Source of the DNA: Melghirimyces profundicolus
Lineage (GTDB): Bacteria; Bacillota; Bacilli; Thermoactinomycetales; DSM-45169
Reading direction: 5' to 3'
NCBI RefSeq assembly: GCF_003054245.1
Contig: NZ_QBKR01000015.1
Location: 33,124-97,123 of the forward strand
Length of the DNA: 64,000 nt
Positions 17,293-25,337 of the stretch are shown here, one piece after another. Positions within the stretch are counted from its first letter, which is position 1, and each line of letters begins with the position of its first letter. Made by a program: the position numbers and the translations under genes. Under the pieces are notes generated by a model. The model was not told where the DNA came from and searched no databases. It saw only the letters and a program-made list of their open reading frames with translations.

Positions 17293-18220
17293 TGTCCTCA
17301 CCAATGTCCTTCAAACCACGGTCCTCTACGCGACACCGCTCATCCTGACCGCCATCGGCGGGCTGTACTCGGAACGCTCCGGCGTGGTGAACATTGGTCT
17401 GGAAGGGTTGATGACCATCGGCGCGTTTACGGCGGCCGTTGTGACCCTGGCCACCCACAGCCCGTGGGTGGGATTGTTGGCCGCCGTGGCGGCGGGAGTG
17501 TTGATGGCGCTTCCCCATGCGATCGCCTCCGTCACCTTCCGGGCAGATCAGGTGGTGAGCGGGGTCGCGATCAACTTTCTGGCCCTGGGGGTCTCCGTCT
17601 ACCTGGTGAAGGCCATGTATGACGGAGCGGCCCAAACCCCATCGGTACCCGAGACGCTCAAGCGGCTGCCCATCCCGGGGCTGGATCAGATCCCGGTGAT
17701 CGGTCCCGCGCTGTTCAACGCGTTCCCGACCACTTATCTCGCGGTGATTGTCGTTTTCCTTTCCTATTACATCCTGTATAAAACTCCCTTCGGAATGCGC
17801 CTGCGCGCGGTCGGGGAGCATCCCCGCGCAGCGGAGACCATGGGAGTGAATGTTTTCCGCATGCGATATGTTGCCGTCCTGATCAGCGGTGCCTTGGCGT
17901 CGGCGGGAGGGGCCGGACTTTCGATCGCCATCGGCAGTGAATTCAACGAGACCACGGTGGCGGGGCATGGATTTATCTCCCTTGCGGCGTTGATCTTCGG
18001 AAAATGGCATCCCTTCGGTGCCTTCGGGGCCGCCACTTTCTTCGGGTTTGCCGTGTCCCTGGCCCTGATCGGTCAAATCTTCGGTTTGACTGCGTACGTA
18101 CCCAGTGAAGTGCTCAACATGCTGCCCTATATCCTCACCATTCTGGCCCTGGCCGGTTTTGTGGGGCGGGCGGAAGCCCCGGCCGCCATTGGCAAACCTT
18201 ATGAAACGGGCGGACGTTGA
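17285..18220 (+). CDS. nupQ: ABC transporter permease (nucleoside importer, NupQ)
   Basis: The second permease, 311 residues, all hydrophobic segments with short loops. Family marks are ALYSERSGVVNIGLEG-like SERSGVVNIGLEGLM near the N-terminus and GHGFISLAALIFGKWHP with the EAA-like coupling region near residue 230. The start ATG 17285 overlaps the nupP end by eight bases, implying coupled translation. A strong terminator directly after it ends the four-gene transport operon. Confidence 0.93.
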   Translation: MLDVLTNVLQTTVLYATPLILTAIGGLYSERSGVVNIGLEGLMTIGAFTAAVVTLATHSPWVGLLAAVAAGVLMALPHAIASVTFRADQVVSGVAINFLALGVSVYLVKAMYDGAAQTPSVPETLKRLPIPGLDQIPVIGPALFNAFPTTYLAVIVVFLSYYILYKTPFGMRLRAVGEHPRAAETMGVNVFRMRYVAVLISGALASAGGAGLSIAIGSEFNETTVAGHGFISLAALIFGKWHPFGAFGAATFFGFAVSLALIGQIFGLTAYVPSEVLNMLPYILTILALAGFVGRAEAPAAIGKPYETGGR

Positions 18221-18227
18221 ACCGATG

Positions 18228-18262
18228 ACAAAAACGCTTCTCTTCGGGGAGGGGCGTTTTTG
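18228..18262 (+). terminator. Terminator of the nup operon
   Basis: A 13-bp stem AAAAACGCTTCTC / GAGGGGCGTTTTT (two G-U pairs) with a six-base loop; the A-tract makes it bidirectional. Confidence 0.9.
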
Positions 18263-18424
18263 TTGTAACCGCCACGATTCGGAGTACCATGGCTCCGGGT
18301 CTGGAAGGAAAAAGGGGAACGAGCTTCAGAATCATGAGCCGAGGTTTTGATCATGCGAAACATTTCCGTCCAAAACCGTCATACTATCAAGCAGGGGTCT
18401 TTCTTTCTTATACGGACAGACACG
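18263..18424. other. Intergenic DNA without a recognised feature
   Basis: Between the nup terminator and repeat R2. I see no gene, promoter or structured RNA here. Confidence 0.5.
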
Positions 18425-18680
18425 AGAAGTGTTGTGAAAAAGTGAGCGGCAGCATGTACCCAAAGCCGCTCCGGCTCCACTCACAGAGCACAAGTCTCGC
18501 CTGGGGTCGCTTGCGCTCCCCGGTCTCGCTATGCACTCACAGAGCACAAGTCTCGCCTGGGTCGCTTGCGCTCCCCGGTCTCGCTATGCACTCACAGAGC
18601 ACAAGTCTCGTCTGGGTCGCTTGCGCTCCCCGGTCTCGCTGTGCTGTCCTGCAGAGATGCAGGCACTGTCCAACGCTTCG
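18425..18680 (-). repeat. BOX-like dispersed repeat, locus R2 (3 core units, truncated)
   Basis: Inverted relative to R1. It opens with AGAAGTGTTGTGAAAAAGTG, then the GCGGC/GCCGC hairpin, then three cores (ACTCACAGAGCACAAGTCTC) starting at 18479, 18535 and 18590 (periods 56 and 55). After GCAGAGATGCAGGCACTGTCC similarity to the family fades, so the distal inverted repeat is lost. It lies upstream of ymfF. Confidence 0.88.
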
Positions 18681-18715
18681 AGGAGAGGCTCCTCCTCGCA
18701 TGGCCCTTTCGTTTT

Positions 18716-18724
18716 TGGTACAAT
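18716..18724 (+). promoter_or_regulatory. Extended -10 promoter upstream of ymfF
   Basis: TGG-TACAAT sits 90 bases before the GTG start, with no clear -35. It lies just past the truncated end of R2. Confidence 0.45.
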
Positions 18725-18813
18725 TTAGCTGTTGGATGCGAAAACCGTTACCAACTGGTATAGCGTCTTCCGTCCCGAAAGGAAACATCAGAATTGGGAA
18801 ACGGGGTGTGGAT

Positions 18814-20109
18814 GTGACTGAATTGCGTTTTGAAACAGTGGACGTGGGGAACCTGAGGGTTCACGTGTGTTCCACGGATAAATTCAAGACCCATATGATG
18901 GTGGCCATGGTGCAGCAGGAGCTTTCTCCGGAAACGGTGACCTTGCATGCGCTCCTTCCGAGTGTTCTTCAGCGGGGAACCCGTTCTTATCCTTCCACCG
19001 TTCAATTAAAACGGAAACTGGATGAACTCTATGGAGCCAACATGTTTGGCGACGTTTTCAAACGGGGGGAACGACATATCCTCCAAATGGGACTGGAGTT
19101 GCCTGATGCCGCTTACCTGTCGGAGGCGGACGCCTTGCTGGACGATGGAGCGGCCTTTTTGGGTGAGCTTTTGCACCAGCCGGTGACCGAAGGAGAAGCC
19201 TTTCGGGAAAGCTACGTCAAAGCGGAAAAGAAAAACCTCAGACAGAAAATCGAGAGCCTGATGGACGACAAAATCCGTTTTGCCGCCCACCGCTGCGTGG
19301 AAGAAATGTGCGAGGGGGAACCTTATGCTCTCTTTAACCACGGCCGTCTGCAGGATCTGGATGCCATTGATCCCCAAAACCTCTATACATACTACCAAGA
19401 GTTGTTGAGCAGTCGGCCGATCGATCTGTATTTTGTGGGAAACCTGGACACCGACCGGGCGGTGAGATTGGTGGAGAACCACTTCCCCTCGGGGAACGGC
19501 GCACGCAGGGAGATCTCTCCGGCGGCTGTCCGGGAGGGGGCGGGAGAAGTCCGGGAAGTGGTCGACCGGCTGGATGTGAACCAAGGGAAACTGAATATGG
19601 GATGCCGGACCGGGGTGACCCTGGCGGACGACGACTACCCGGCCCTGCAGATGTACAACGGGATTCTCGGAGGATTCCCCCATTCCAAATTGTTCATCAA
19701 TGTCCGGGAGAAGGCCAGCCTCGCTTATTACGCGGCTTCCCGGCTGGAAAGCCACAAAGGGATTCTGACCGTTCAGTCGGGTATTGAGATCGACAACTAT
19801 CAAAAAGCCGTCGATATCATCCGTGAGCAGTTTGACTTGATGGAGCGCGGGGAGTTCACCGACGCCGAAGTGAATCAAACCCGGGCCATGCTCACCAACC
19901 AGCTGAAGGAGCGGCAGGACCGGGCCCATGACCTCGTCGATTCCCACTATCACGGCATGCTGAGCGGTCGCAAGCGTCCTCTGGATCAAATGATCGATGA
20001 GGTCCAGCGGGTCACCGCGGACCAGGTGAAGGCGGTTGCCGGAAAAGTCCGGTTGGATACCATTTACTTTCTGAGGGATAAGGGGGGAGTCGGGAATGAA
20101 AAAGCTTGA
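18814..20109 (+). CDS. ymfF: M16-like protein YmfF, catalytically inactive partner
   Basis: A 431-residue M16-fold protein. Where active homologues have HxxEH, this one reads HALLPSVLQRG, so the zinc site is missing, as expected for YmfF. Conserved marks include YPSTVQLKRKLDELYGA and NVREKASLAYYAASRLES. It probably forms a heterodimer with YmfH, which keeps the site. In B. subtilis ymfF, ymfH and ymfI cluster, and the set is linked to post-translational modification of elongation factor P. The start GTG 18814 follows GGGG by seven bases; the frame stays open upstream through repeat R2, but that part is not family sequence. Confidence 0.9.
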   Translation: MTELRFETVDVGNLRVHVCSTDKFKTHMMVAMVQQELSPETVTLHALLPSVLQRGTRSYPSTVQLKRKLDELYGANMFGDVFKRGERHILQMGLELPDAAYLSEADALLDDGAAFLGELLHQPVTEGEAFRESYVKAEKKNLRQKIESLMDDKIRFAAHRCVEEMCEGEPYALFNHGRLQDLDAIDPQNLYTYYQELLSSRPIDLYFVGNLDTDRAVRLVENHFPSGNGARREISPAAVREGAGEVREVVDRLDVNQGKLNMGCRTGVTLADDDYPALQMYNGILGGFPHSKLFINVREKASLAYYAASRLESHKGILTVQSGIEIDNYQKAVDIIREQFDLMERGEFTDAEVNQTRAMLTNQLKERQDRAHDLVDSHYHGMLSGRKRPLDQMIDEVQRVTADQVKAVAGKVRLDTIYFLRDKGGVGNEKA

Positions 20110-21385
20110 ACACACACAGCTGAAGGAAACGCTCCACTTTGAGAAACTCCCTAACGGCCTGCAGGTTTACCTGCTTCCCAAACCGGGTTTCAACAAAACG
20201 TATGCGACGTTCACCACCCGGTACGGTTCCATCGATAACCACTTCATTCCTCCGGGGAAAGAGGAGGTCCGGGTTCCCGACGGAATCGCCCACTTTCTGG
20301 AACACAAGATGTTTGAGGAACCTGACGGGGACGTTTTCAGGAAATTCTCCAACCAGGGGGCTTCCGCCAACGCGTTTACCAGCTTCGAGCGGACGGCGTA
20401 TCTCTTTTCCTGTACGGAGAACGTAAAGAAGAACCTGACCACCCTGATTGACTTCGTGCAAAATCCGTACTTCACCGATCAATCCGTGGAAAAAGAGAAG
20501 GGGATCATCGGACAGGAGATCCGCATGTATGACGATAACCCCGACTGGCGTTCTTATTTCGGTTTGATCGAGGCCATGTTCCAAAACCACCCTGTCAAGA
20601 TCGACATTGCAGGTACGGTGGAGTCGATCGCCAAGATTGACAAGGAGACACTTTACACTTGTTATGAAACGTTTTACCACCCGAGCAACATGCTGCTGTT
20701 CGTGGTGGGGCCGATTGAACCGGAAGACATCATGGAACTGGTTCGTCAAAACCAAGCAGGAAAATCCTACGACTCCCAGGGAGAAATCCGCCGTATTTAC
20801 CCGGATGAACCACTCCAGGTGGCGGAGCAGAAAAAAGAAGTGAGCCTGTCGGTCGGGATTTCCAAGTGTCTGTTCGGTTTCAAGGAAAGCCGGACCGGCT
20901 TGACCGGAGATGATCTTGTCCGACAGGAACTGGCGACGGAAGTGATGTTGGAAGCCATTTTCGGTCAGGGCTCCGACCTGTATCAGGCTTTGTACGATGA
21001 GGGCTTAATCGATGACCATTTCGGTTACGATTACAATCTGGAAGAAGGGTACGGGTTTTCCATGGCGGGAGGGGACACCCCCGATCCGGATGCCCTCCTC
21101 GGCCGGATCCGTGAAGAATTGCCCCGCATCGCCGAAGCGGGGATCCCCGAAGAGGTGGTGGAACGCATCCGGAAGAAGAAGCTGGGTACTTACCTCCGGT
21201 ATTACAACTCCCCGGAATGGATTGCCAATCAGTTCACCAGCTACAAATTCAGGGGGACGGATCTGTTCAACATCATTCCCTTGCTGGAGAGATTGAAGGT
21301 CTCCGAGGTGAACCGCCGTCTGAATGAGCATGTCAACTGGGATTGCTTTGCCGCCTCCATTGTCCGCCCTCTTGAAGGGGATTGA
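20096..21385 (+). CDS. ymfH: M16-family zinc peptidase YmfH
   Basis: A 429-residue M16 peptidase with the intact inverted zinc motif AHFLEHKMFEEP and the downstream ligand in EKGIIGQEIRMYDDNPDW. It overlaps ymfF by 14 bases, which supports co-translation and a YmfF-YmfH complex. The C-terminal domain (ATEVMLEAIFGQGSDLYQ) is the second M16 lobe. Its role beside the aminopentanone reductase gene is inferred from genetic linkage; its peptide substrate is unknown. Confidence 0.93.
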   Translation: MKKLEHTQLKETLHFEKLPNGLQVYLLPKPGFNKTYATFTTRYGSIDNHFIPPGKEEVRVPDGIAHFLEHKMFEEPDGDVFRKFSNQGASANAFTSFERTAYLFSCTENVKKNLTTLIDFVQNPYFTDQSVEKEKGIIGQEIRMYDDNPDWRSYFGLIEAMFQNHPVKIDIAGTVESIAKIDKETLYTCYETFYHPSNMLLFVVGPIEPEDIMELVRQNQAGKSYDSQGEIRRIYPDEPLQVAEQKKEVSLSVGISKCLFGFKESRTGLTGDDLVRQELATEVMLEAIFGQGSDLYQALYDEGLIDDHFGYDYNLEEGYGFSMAGGDTPDPDALLGRIREELPRIAEAGIPEEVVERIRKKKLGTYLRYYNSPEWIANQFTSYKFRGTDLFNIIPLLERLKVSEVNRRLNEHVNWDCFAASIVRPLEGD

Positions 21386-21396
21386 CACTCTGTGTA

Positions 21397-21424
21397 AAAG
21401 GCGTGCCTTCCGGCACGCTTTTTT
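21397..21424 (+). terminator. Terminator between ymfH and ymfI
   Basis: GCGTGCC / GGCACGC with the loop TTCC, preceded by AAAAG and followed by six T. Confidence 0.85.
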
Positions 21425-21444
21425 GATGAAAGGAGAAACGCAAC

Positions 21445-22200
21445 ATGCACCCACCGTTGTCGGGGGAAGTGGCCCTGGTTTCCGGGGGAAGCCGGGGCAT
21501 CGGTGCCGCCATTGCCCTTCATCTGGCCGCCGCCGGAGCGGATGTGGCTCTGACCTATCGCAGTTCCGCAGAGAAGGCAAAACGCGTGTCCGAAGGATGC
21601 CGGGCGTACGGAGTCCGTTCCTCGGCCTACCGCTCCGATGTCCGATCCCGCTCCGATGTGAGAGGGATGTTGGATGAGGTGACCCGGGAATTGGGCCGGC
21701 CAAGCCTTTTGATTCACAATGCGGGAGTGGCGGGGAACAGCCTCTTCTTCCAGGATGTGACCGGGGAGGAATACGATCGGGTGATGGACACCCACGTGAG
21801 AGGGGCTTACCACCTGATCCAGGAAGTGTTGCCGGACATGGTGAGCCGGCGTTTCGGACGGATCATCCTGCTTTCCTCGATCTGGGGGGAGTCGGGCGGA
21901 GCGGGTGAAGTGCTTTATTCAGCGGCAAAAGGAGCCATCAACGCCATGGCCCGTTCACTGGCAAAGGAGACGGCCCCATCCGGAATCACCGTGAACGCCG
22001 TCGCGCCAGGTGCGATCCGGACGGATATGCTGAATGAACAGTTATCCGATGCCGAAAAAGAGGAACTGGCCGGACGGATTCCGTCGGGACGTCTGGGGGA
22101 GCCGGAAGATGTGGCTGCCATGATTGGCTGGCTCTGCAGAAGGGAAGCGGGTTATGTCACCGGGCAGGTGATCCATGTCAACGGAGGCTGGTATCCTTAA
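21445..22200 (+). CDS. ymfI: SDR-family reductase YmfI (EF-P 5-aminopentanone reductase)
   Basis: A classical short-chain dehydrogenase of 251 residues: NADPH loop SGGSRGIGAAIAL, NAG at HNAGVAG, the catalytic serine in LLSSIWGESGG and Y-x3-K in YSAAKGA, with MNGGWYP-like HVNGGWYP at the C-terminus. In B. subtilis YmfI reduces the 5-aminopentanone group on elongation factor P to 5-aminopentanol; assignment here rests on the ymfF-ymfH-ymfI synteny, since the fold alone does not separate it from FabG. AAGGAG at 21428-21433 supports ATG 21445. The degenerate repeat R3 begins directly after the stop. Confidence 0.88.
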   Translation: MHPPLSGEVALVSGGSRGIGAAIALHLAAAGADVALTYRSSAEKAKRVSEGCRAYGVRSSAYRSDVRSRSDVRGMLDEVTRELGRPSLLIHNAGVAGNSLFFQDVTGEEYDRVMDTHVRGAYHLIQEVLPDMVSRRFGRIILLSSIWGESGGAGEVLYSAAKGAINAMARSLAKETAPSGITVNAVAPGAIRTDMLNEQLSDAEKEELAGRIPSGRLGEPEDVAAMIGWLCRREAGYVTGQVIHVNGGWYP

Positions 22201-22204
22201 GAAA

Positions 22205-22527
22205 AGCACGACAGGCACTCCCCTTGTCAGGCACAGAAGAAGGGAAGCGTTTGAATGGCGATGGCGGAGACAGCCGGCAAGGGCTTCAGGGGCAAAAGCT
22301 TCACTGTGTTGCATCCAAAGGCGTTTTGCCCCTGCCCGGGACGATTTGGAGCGGACAGTGCCACCTCCCTGCAGGACAGCATAGCGAGACCGGGGAGAGA
22401 AGCGACCCAGGCGAGACTTGTGCTCTGTGAGTGCATAGCGAGACCGGGGAGAGAAGCGACCCAGGCGGGACTTGTGCTCTGTGAGTACAGCCGGAGCGGC
22501 TTTGGGTACATGCTGCCGCTCACTTTA
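22205..22527 (+). repeat. BOX-like dispersed repeat, locus R3 (2 core units, decayed)
   Basis: Same orientation as R1. The left end has lost the AGCGTTGTGA terminus, but AGAAGGGAAGCGTTT, CAGGGGCAAAAGC, GTTTTGCCCCTGCC, GCAGGACAGCATAGCGAG, two cores and the GGAGCGGCTTTGGGT...GCCGCTCAC module remain. The right terminal repeat is replaced by TTTATCAGGG. It appears to be the oldest copy in the window. Confidence 0.85.
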
Positions 22528-22804
22528 TCAGGGTGTCCGCTTCCGTTTCGGACACCGCCCCAATTTACGGCCGTGCCCAACGGAAGTACCCGTGGTATAA
22601 CCAATACGTCAGTTCCTTTTTGCACTCCCATGGTTTTACCCGATCCCATACCATGACGTACGGAGGGACGACCCGCAACCAGCGGGGTGAGCCCATACTC
22701 CCTGTGATACCAATAACTTCCTGACGCATCCCGTAAGGGACACCGAGCAACGCCGCCTTTCATCCCAAGATGAAAATGGGACTTTCAGTCGGACCCTTCT
22801 TTTT
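22528..22804 (+). other. Intergenic DNA before ymfJ with one stem-loop
   Basis: It holds an 8-bp stem GGTGTCCG (22532-22539) / CGGACACC (22549-22556) with a nine-base loop, directly after R3. No poly-T run follows. Small reading frames exist on both strands, but none has a clear ribosome site or recognisable product, so I do not call a gene. Confidence 0.4.
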
Positions 22805-22805
22805 T

Positions 22806-22835
22806 GAATAAAGATGTCTGCTTTGTTTCATATTA
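22806..22835 (+). promoter_or_regulatory. SigG/SigF-type promoter for ymfJ
   Basis: GAATA at 22806-22810 (within TGAATA) and CATATTA at 22829-22835 are separated by 18 bases, fitting the forespore consensus at every defined position. Confidence 0.65.
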
Positions 22836-22876
22836 CCCATAGAAGACATCACCCGGATTAAAGGAGGGTTTGATCC

Positions 22877-23137
22877 ATGTCGGTCTTAAACAACTTTCAG
22901 GATTGGAAGAACTTCCTGAACGAGCGCGTCGAACAGGCACAGGGTGTGGGGATGGACAAAGAGACCATCAACGATGTGGCCTATCAACTCGGTGATTATC
23001 TTTCCAAGGAGATCGATCCCAAAAACGAACAGGAACGTCTGTTGAAAGAGTTGTGGGATGCCGCGGATGAGCAGGAGCAGCGCATGATGGCTGGATTGAT
23101 GGTCAAACTGGTTCACGGCGGTCAAAACCGGCAATAA
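22877..23137 (+). CDS. ymfJ: YmfJ, DUF3243 family small protein
   Basis: An 86-residue acidic, mostly helical protein with the DUF3243 pattern NFQDWKNFLNERVEQAQ and LLKELWDAADEQEQRMMAGL. The family is conserved among endospore formers and sits at this place in B. subtilis, but no biochemical function is known. AAAGGAGGG precedes ATG 22877. It has its own forespore-type promoter and a strong terminator, so it is a single-gene unit. Confidence 0.9.
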   Translation: MSVLNNFQDWKNFLNERVEQAQGVGMDKETINDVAYQLGDYLSKEIDPKNEQERLLKELWDAADEQEQRMMAGLMVKLVHGGQNRQ

Positions 23138-23146
23138 CGTTCGGAT

Positions 23147-23178
23147 GAAGCACCCTTTAAGGGGTGTTTCATTTTTTT
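23147..23178 (+). terminator. Terminator after ymfJ
   Basis: The stem GAAGCACCC / GGGTGTTTC, with one mismatch, is followed by ATTTTTTT. Confidence 0.85.
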
Positions 23179-23226
23179 GCCCAACAATTTTCTTAATCCC
23201 CCGGGGTTCGATTCTGACGCGACATA

Positions 23227-23235
23227 TGATATACT
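23227..23235 (+). promoter_or_regulatory. Extended -10 promoter for ymfK and the RodZ-like genes
   Basis: TG-A-TATACT lies about 75 bases before ymfK. The -35 is poor. Confidence 0.5.
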
Positions 23236-23309
23236 ATTAACAAATTTGCAAGGTTCTTTTAGAGTCTACTGAACAATTTGACAGCCGGCATGGGGAAAGG
23301 TGTGTGGAG

Positions 23310-24083
23310 ATGGGCGGACACGATTGGTATCTCGAATACCAGATTCATAAAAACCGTCCCGGTCTGCTCGGGGACATCGCTTCCCTCCTGGGGATGCTCT
23401 CCATCAACATCCTGACGATCAACGGGGTGGAGAACAAAAGAAGGGGGATGCTCCTCAACACCGACGACAGGGAAAAAATCCATGCCCTGAAGCATATCCT
23501 CAACCGCGTGAACAACATCACGGTCACGGCCATCCGCCCTCCCACCCTGATGGATCGCATGGCGGTCCGCCACGGGCGCTATCTTGACCGGTGTATCGAA
23601 GATAAGCGTACATATCGATTCACACGGGAAGAGCTCGGGCTTTTGGTGGATTTCCTGGCCGAGATCTTCAAAAAAGAAGGTCATCAACTGATCGGAGTTC
23701 GCGGGATGCCCCGGGTGGGAAAAACGGAATCCGTGGTCGCCTCCAGTGTTTGTGCGAACAAGCGATGGACCTTCGTCTCTTCCACGCTTCTCCGGCAAAC
23801 GGTCCGCAAACAGTTGGCCGACGATGAGATGAGCGCCGACAACGTCTATATCATCGACGGAATCGTTTCCACCATGCGTTCGACCGAGCGTCATCACATG
23901 CTGGTTCAGGAGATTATGCGCATGCCCGCCACCAAAGTAGTGGAACATCCGGATATCTTCGTCAGGGAGACGGAATACGATCTGGAAGATTTCGATTACA
24001 TCATCGAGTTGCGGAACGACCCGGATGAAGTGATCAGTTACGAGGTTTTGGACGAAGATATGGCAGGTTTTGATATAGGATAG
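23310..24083 (+). CDS. ymfK: YmfK, DUF3388 family protein with N-terminal ACT-like domain
   Basis: A 257-residue soluble protein. Residues about 3-80 (WYLEYQIHKNRPGLLGDIAS, then SINILTINGVENKRRGMLL) resemble an ACT-type ligand-binding domain; the rest is the DUF3388 region with RGMPRVGKTESVVASSVCAN, a P-loop-like GKTES stretch. The function is unknown. ATG 23310 has GGGGAAAGG nine bases upstream; GTG 23304 is the alternative. It leads directly into three RodZ-like genes, as ymfK precedes ymfM in B. subtilis. Confidence 0.9.
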   Translation: MGGHDWYLEYQIHKNRPGLLGDIASLLGMLSINILTINGVENKRRGMLLNTDDREKIHALKHILNRVNNITVTAIRPPTLMDRMAVRHGRYLDRCIEDKRTYRFTREELGLLVDFLAEIFKKEGHQLIGVRGMPRVGKTESVVASSVCANKRWTFVSSTLLRQTVRKQLADDEMSADNVYIIDGIVSTMRSTERHHMLVQEIMRMPATKVVEHPDIFVRETEYDLEDFDYIIELRNDPDEVISYEVLDEDMAGFDIG

Positions 24084-24114
24084 AGAAATGGATGGGATTT
24101 CAGGAGGTGCAGTT

Positions 24115-25302
24115 ATGCCAGGTATCGGATCTCAACTGAGGGAAACCCGGGAATCAATGGGGCTTTCCCTCGAACAGGTGCAACAGAGCACCAAAATTCA
24201 TATCGAATATTTGCGTGCTTTGGAAAACGACCAGTTTGACACGCTGCCCAGCCCTTTCTATGTACGGGCTTTTCTGCGGACCTACGCCCACAGCTTGGGG
24301 CTGGATGCCCAGCCCCTTCTCGAACGGTATGAGCGGATGGCGGGCGCCGGAGGGGGCGGGAGAGTCCCCGGCCGACAGCCTTCCCGTGGTCGCGGGCGGG
24401 GAGAAGCGGGGGCGGAGCATCCCCCCTTCCGTCAGGCACCCCGGCTCGGGCGCACCTACTCGCCCCGGCCCCAACGAACGGAGCGACCGAGGGGGCAAGA
24501 GCCCCCACCCTTTGCCGGCGATCAAGGCAACCGGCCCCGGTCTTTCGGTCAGACCCGTTCTTTTTCGAGGGAACAAATGCCGCCCCAACAGGGGACAGGC
24601 CGTTTCCCTGCCGTTACCGGCCAGCACCCTGTCACCCGCGGTGGAACCCAGGGGCATCCGATGCCCGCGCCGGCTCCTGGAGCGAGCGGGCGGGGAACCG
24701 GCCAACCGGAACAGCTCCAGCATACCCTCACCCCGCGCAAAGTTTCCATGGAAGTCAAGCGGGGGATTGAGGAAGGGGACGGAAAGCCGAAAAAAGGCGG
24801 CGCCAGCAGGTGGATGGTCCGTGTGGCAGCGATCGGTGCCCTGTTGTTGGTTTCCATTGGCAGTTACACCGTCGCCATGAACGGTTTTGGGACCGAAGAG
24901 GCACAACCGGAAACCCCGGATAAATCCGGAGATCAAGTAAGTGCCTCGGGCTCGGGCACCGATCAGGCCAAGGCTGACCCCCTGGATACCCCCACCCTCA
25001 ATAAAGTGGAGTCGGGAAGCGAGATCGAGGGAGATCTCTACGTGCTGGAAAACGCGAAAAAACTGGAAGTGCAAATCAAAGCCACCAAAGGGGACACCAA
25101 CATCCGGTTCGGTGACAAAGTGAATCAAGTGGACGACTCTTATGACCTCAAGGCGGGACAGCAGCGGACCCTGCCCTATGACAAGTATGTCTGGTTTCGG
25201 CTGACCAAACCGTCCAACACCGAGATCAAAGTAAACGGAGAAGAAATCGATACCATGGCCCAGGATGTTCCCAGAAGCTATCGGGTCAAGCTGAAAAAAT
25301 AA
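24115..25302 (+). CDS. RodZ/YmfM-like HTH membrane protein, copy 1
   Basis: A 395-residue protein with an N-terminal Xre-type helix-turn-helix (LRETRESMGLSLEQVQQSTK, then PSPFYVRAFLRTYAHSLGLD) and a long Pro/Gly/Arg-rich linker of about 130 residues. One membrane helix (MVRVAAIGALLLVSIGSYTV) and a C-terminal extracytoplasmic DUF4115 beta-domain ending in YRVKLKK follow. This is the RodZ layout, linked to MreB and cell shape. AGGAGGTG at 24102-24109 sets ATG 24115. Two further genes of the same design follow at 25338 and 26728. Which one corresponds to B. subtilis YmfM cannot be decided here. Confidence 0.88.
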   Translation: MPGIGSQLRETRESMGLSLEQVQQSTKIHIEYLRALENDQFDTLPSPFYVRAFLRTYAHSLGLDAQPLLERYERMAGAGGGGRVPGRQPSRGRGRGEAGAEHPPFRQAPRLGRTYSPRPQRTERPRGQEPPPFAGDQGNRPRSFGQTRSFSREQMPPQQGTGRFPAVTGQHPVTRGGTQGHPMPAPAPGASGRGTGQPEQLQHTLTPRKVSMEVKRGIEEGDGKPKKGGASRWMVRVAAIGALLLVSIGSYTVAMNGFGTEEAQPETPDKSGDQVSASGSGTDQAKADPLDTPTLNKVESGSEIEGDLYVLENAKKLEVQIKATKGDTNIRFGDKVNQVDDSYDLKAGQQRTLPYDKYVWFRLTKPSNTEIKVNGEEIDTMAQDVPRSYRVKLKK

Positions 25303-25337
25303 ACCATCAGACAAACCAACAGTAGGAGGTGGGCCGG

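Noticed and set aside
18289..18813. N-terminal extension of YmfF through repeat R2
   Set aside because: The frame is open, but the added sequence is translated repeat DNA and differs from the family N-terminus; GTG 18814 has a suitable upstream site.
22533..22750. Small genes on either strand between R3 and ymfJ
   Set aside because: No ribosome site, no recognisable product, and overlapping frames on both strands; a forespore promoter for ymfJ follows directly.
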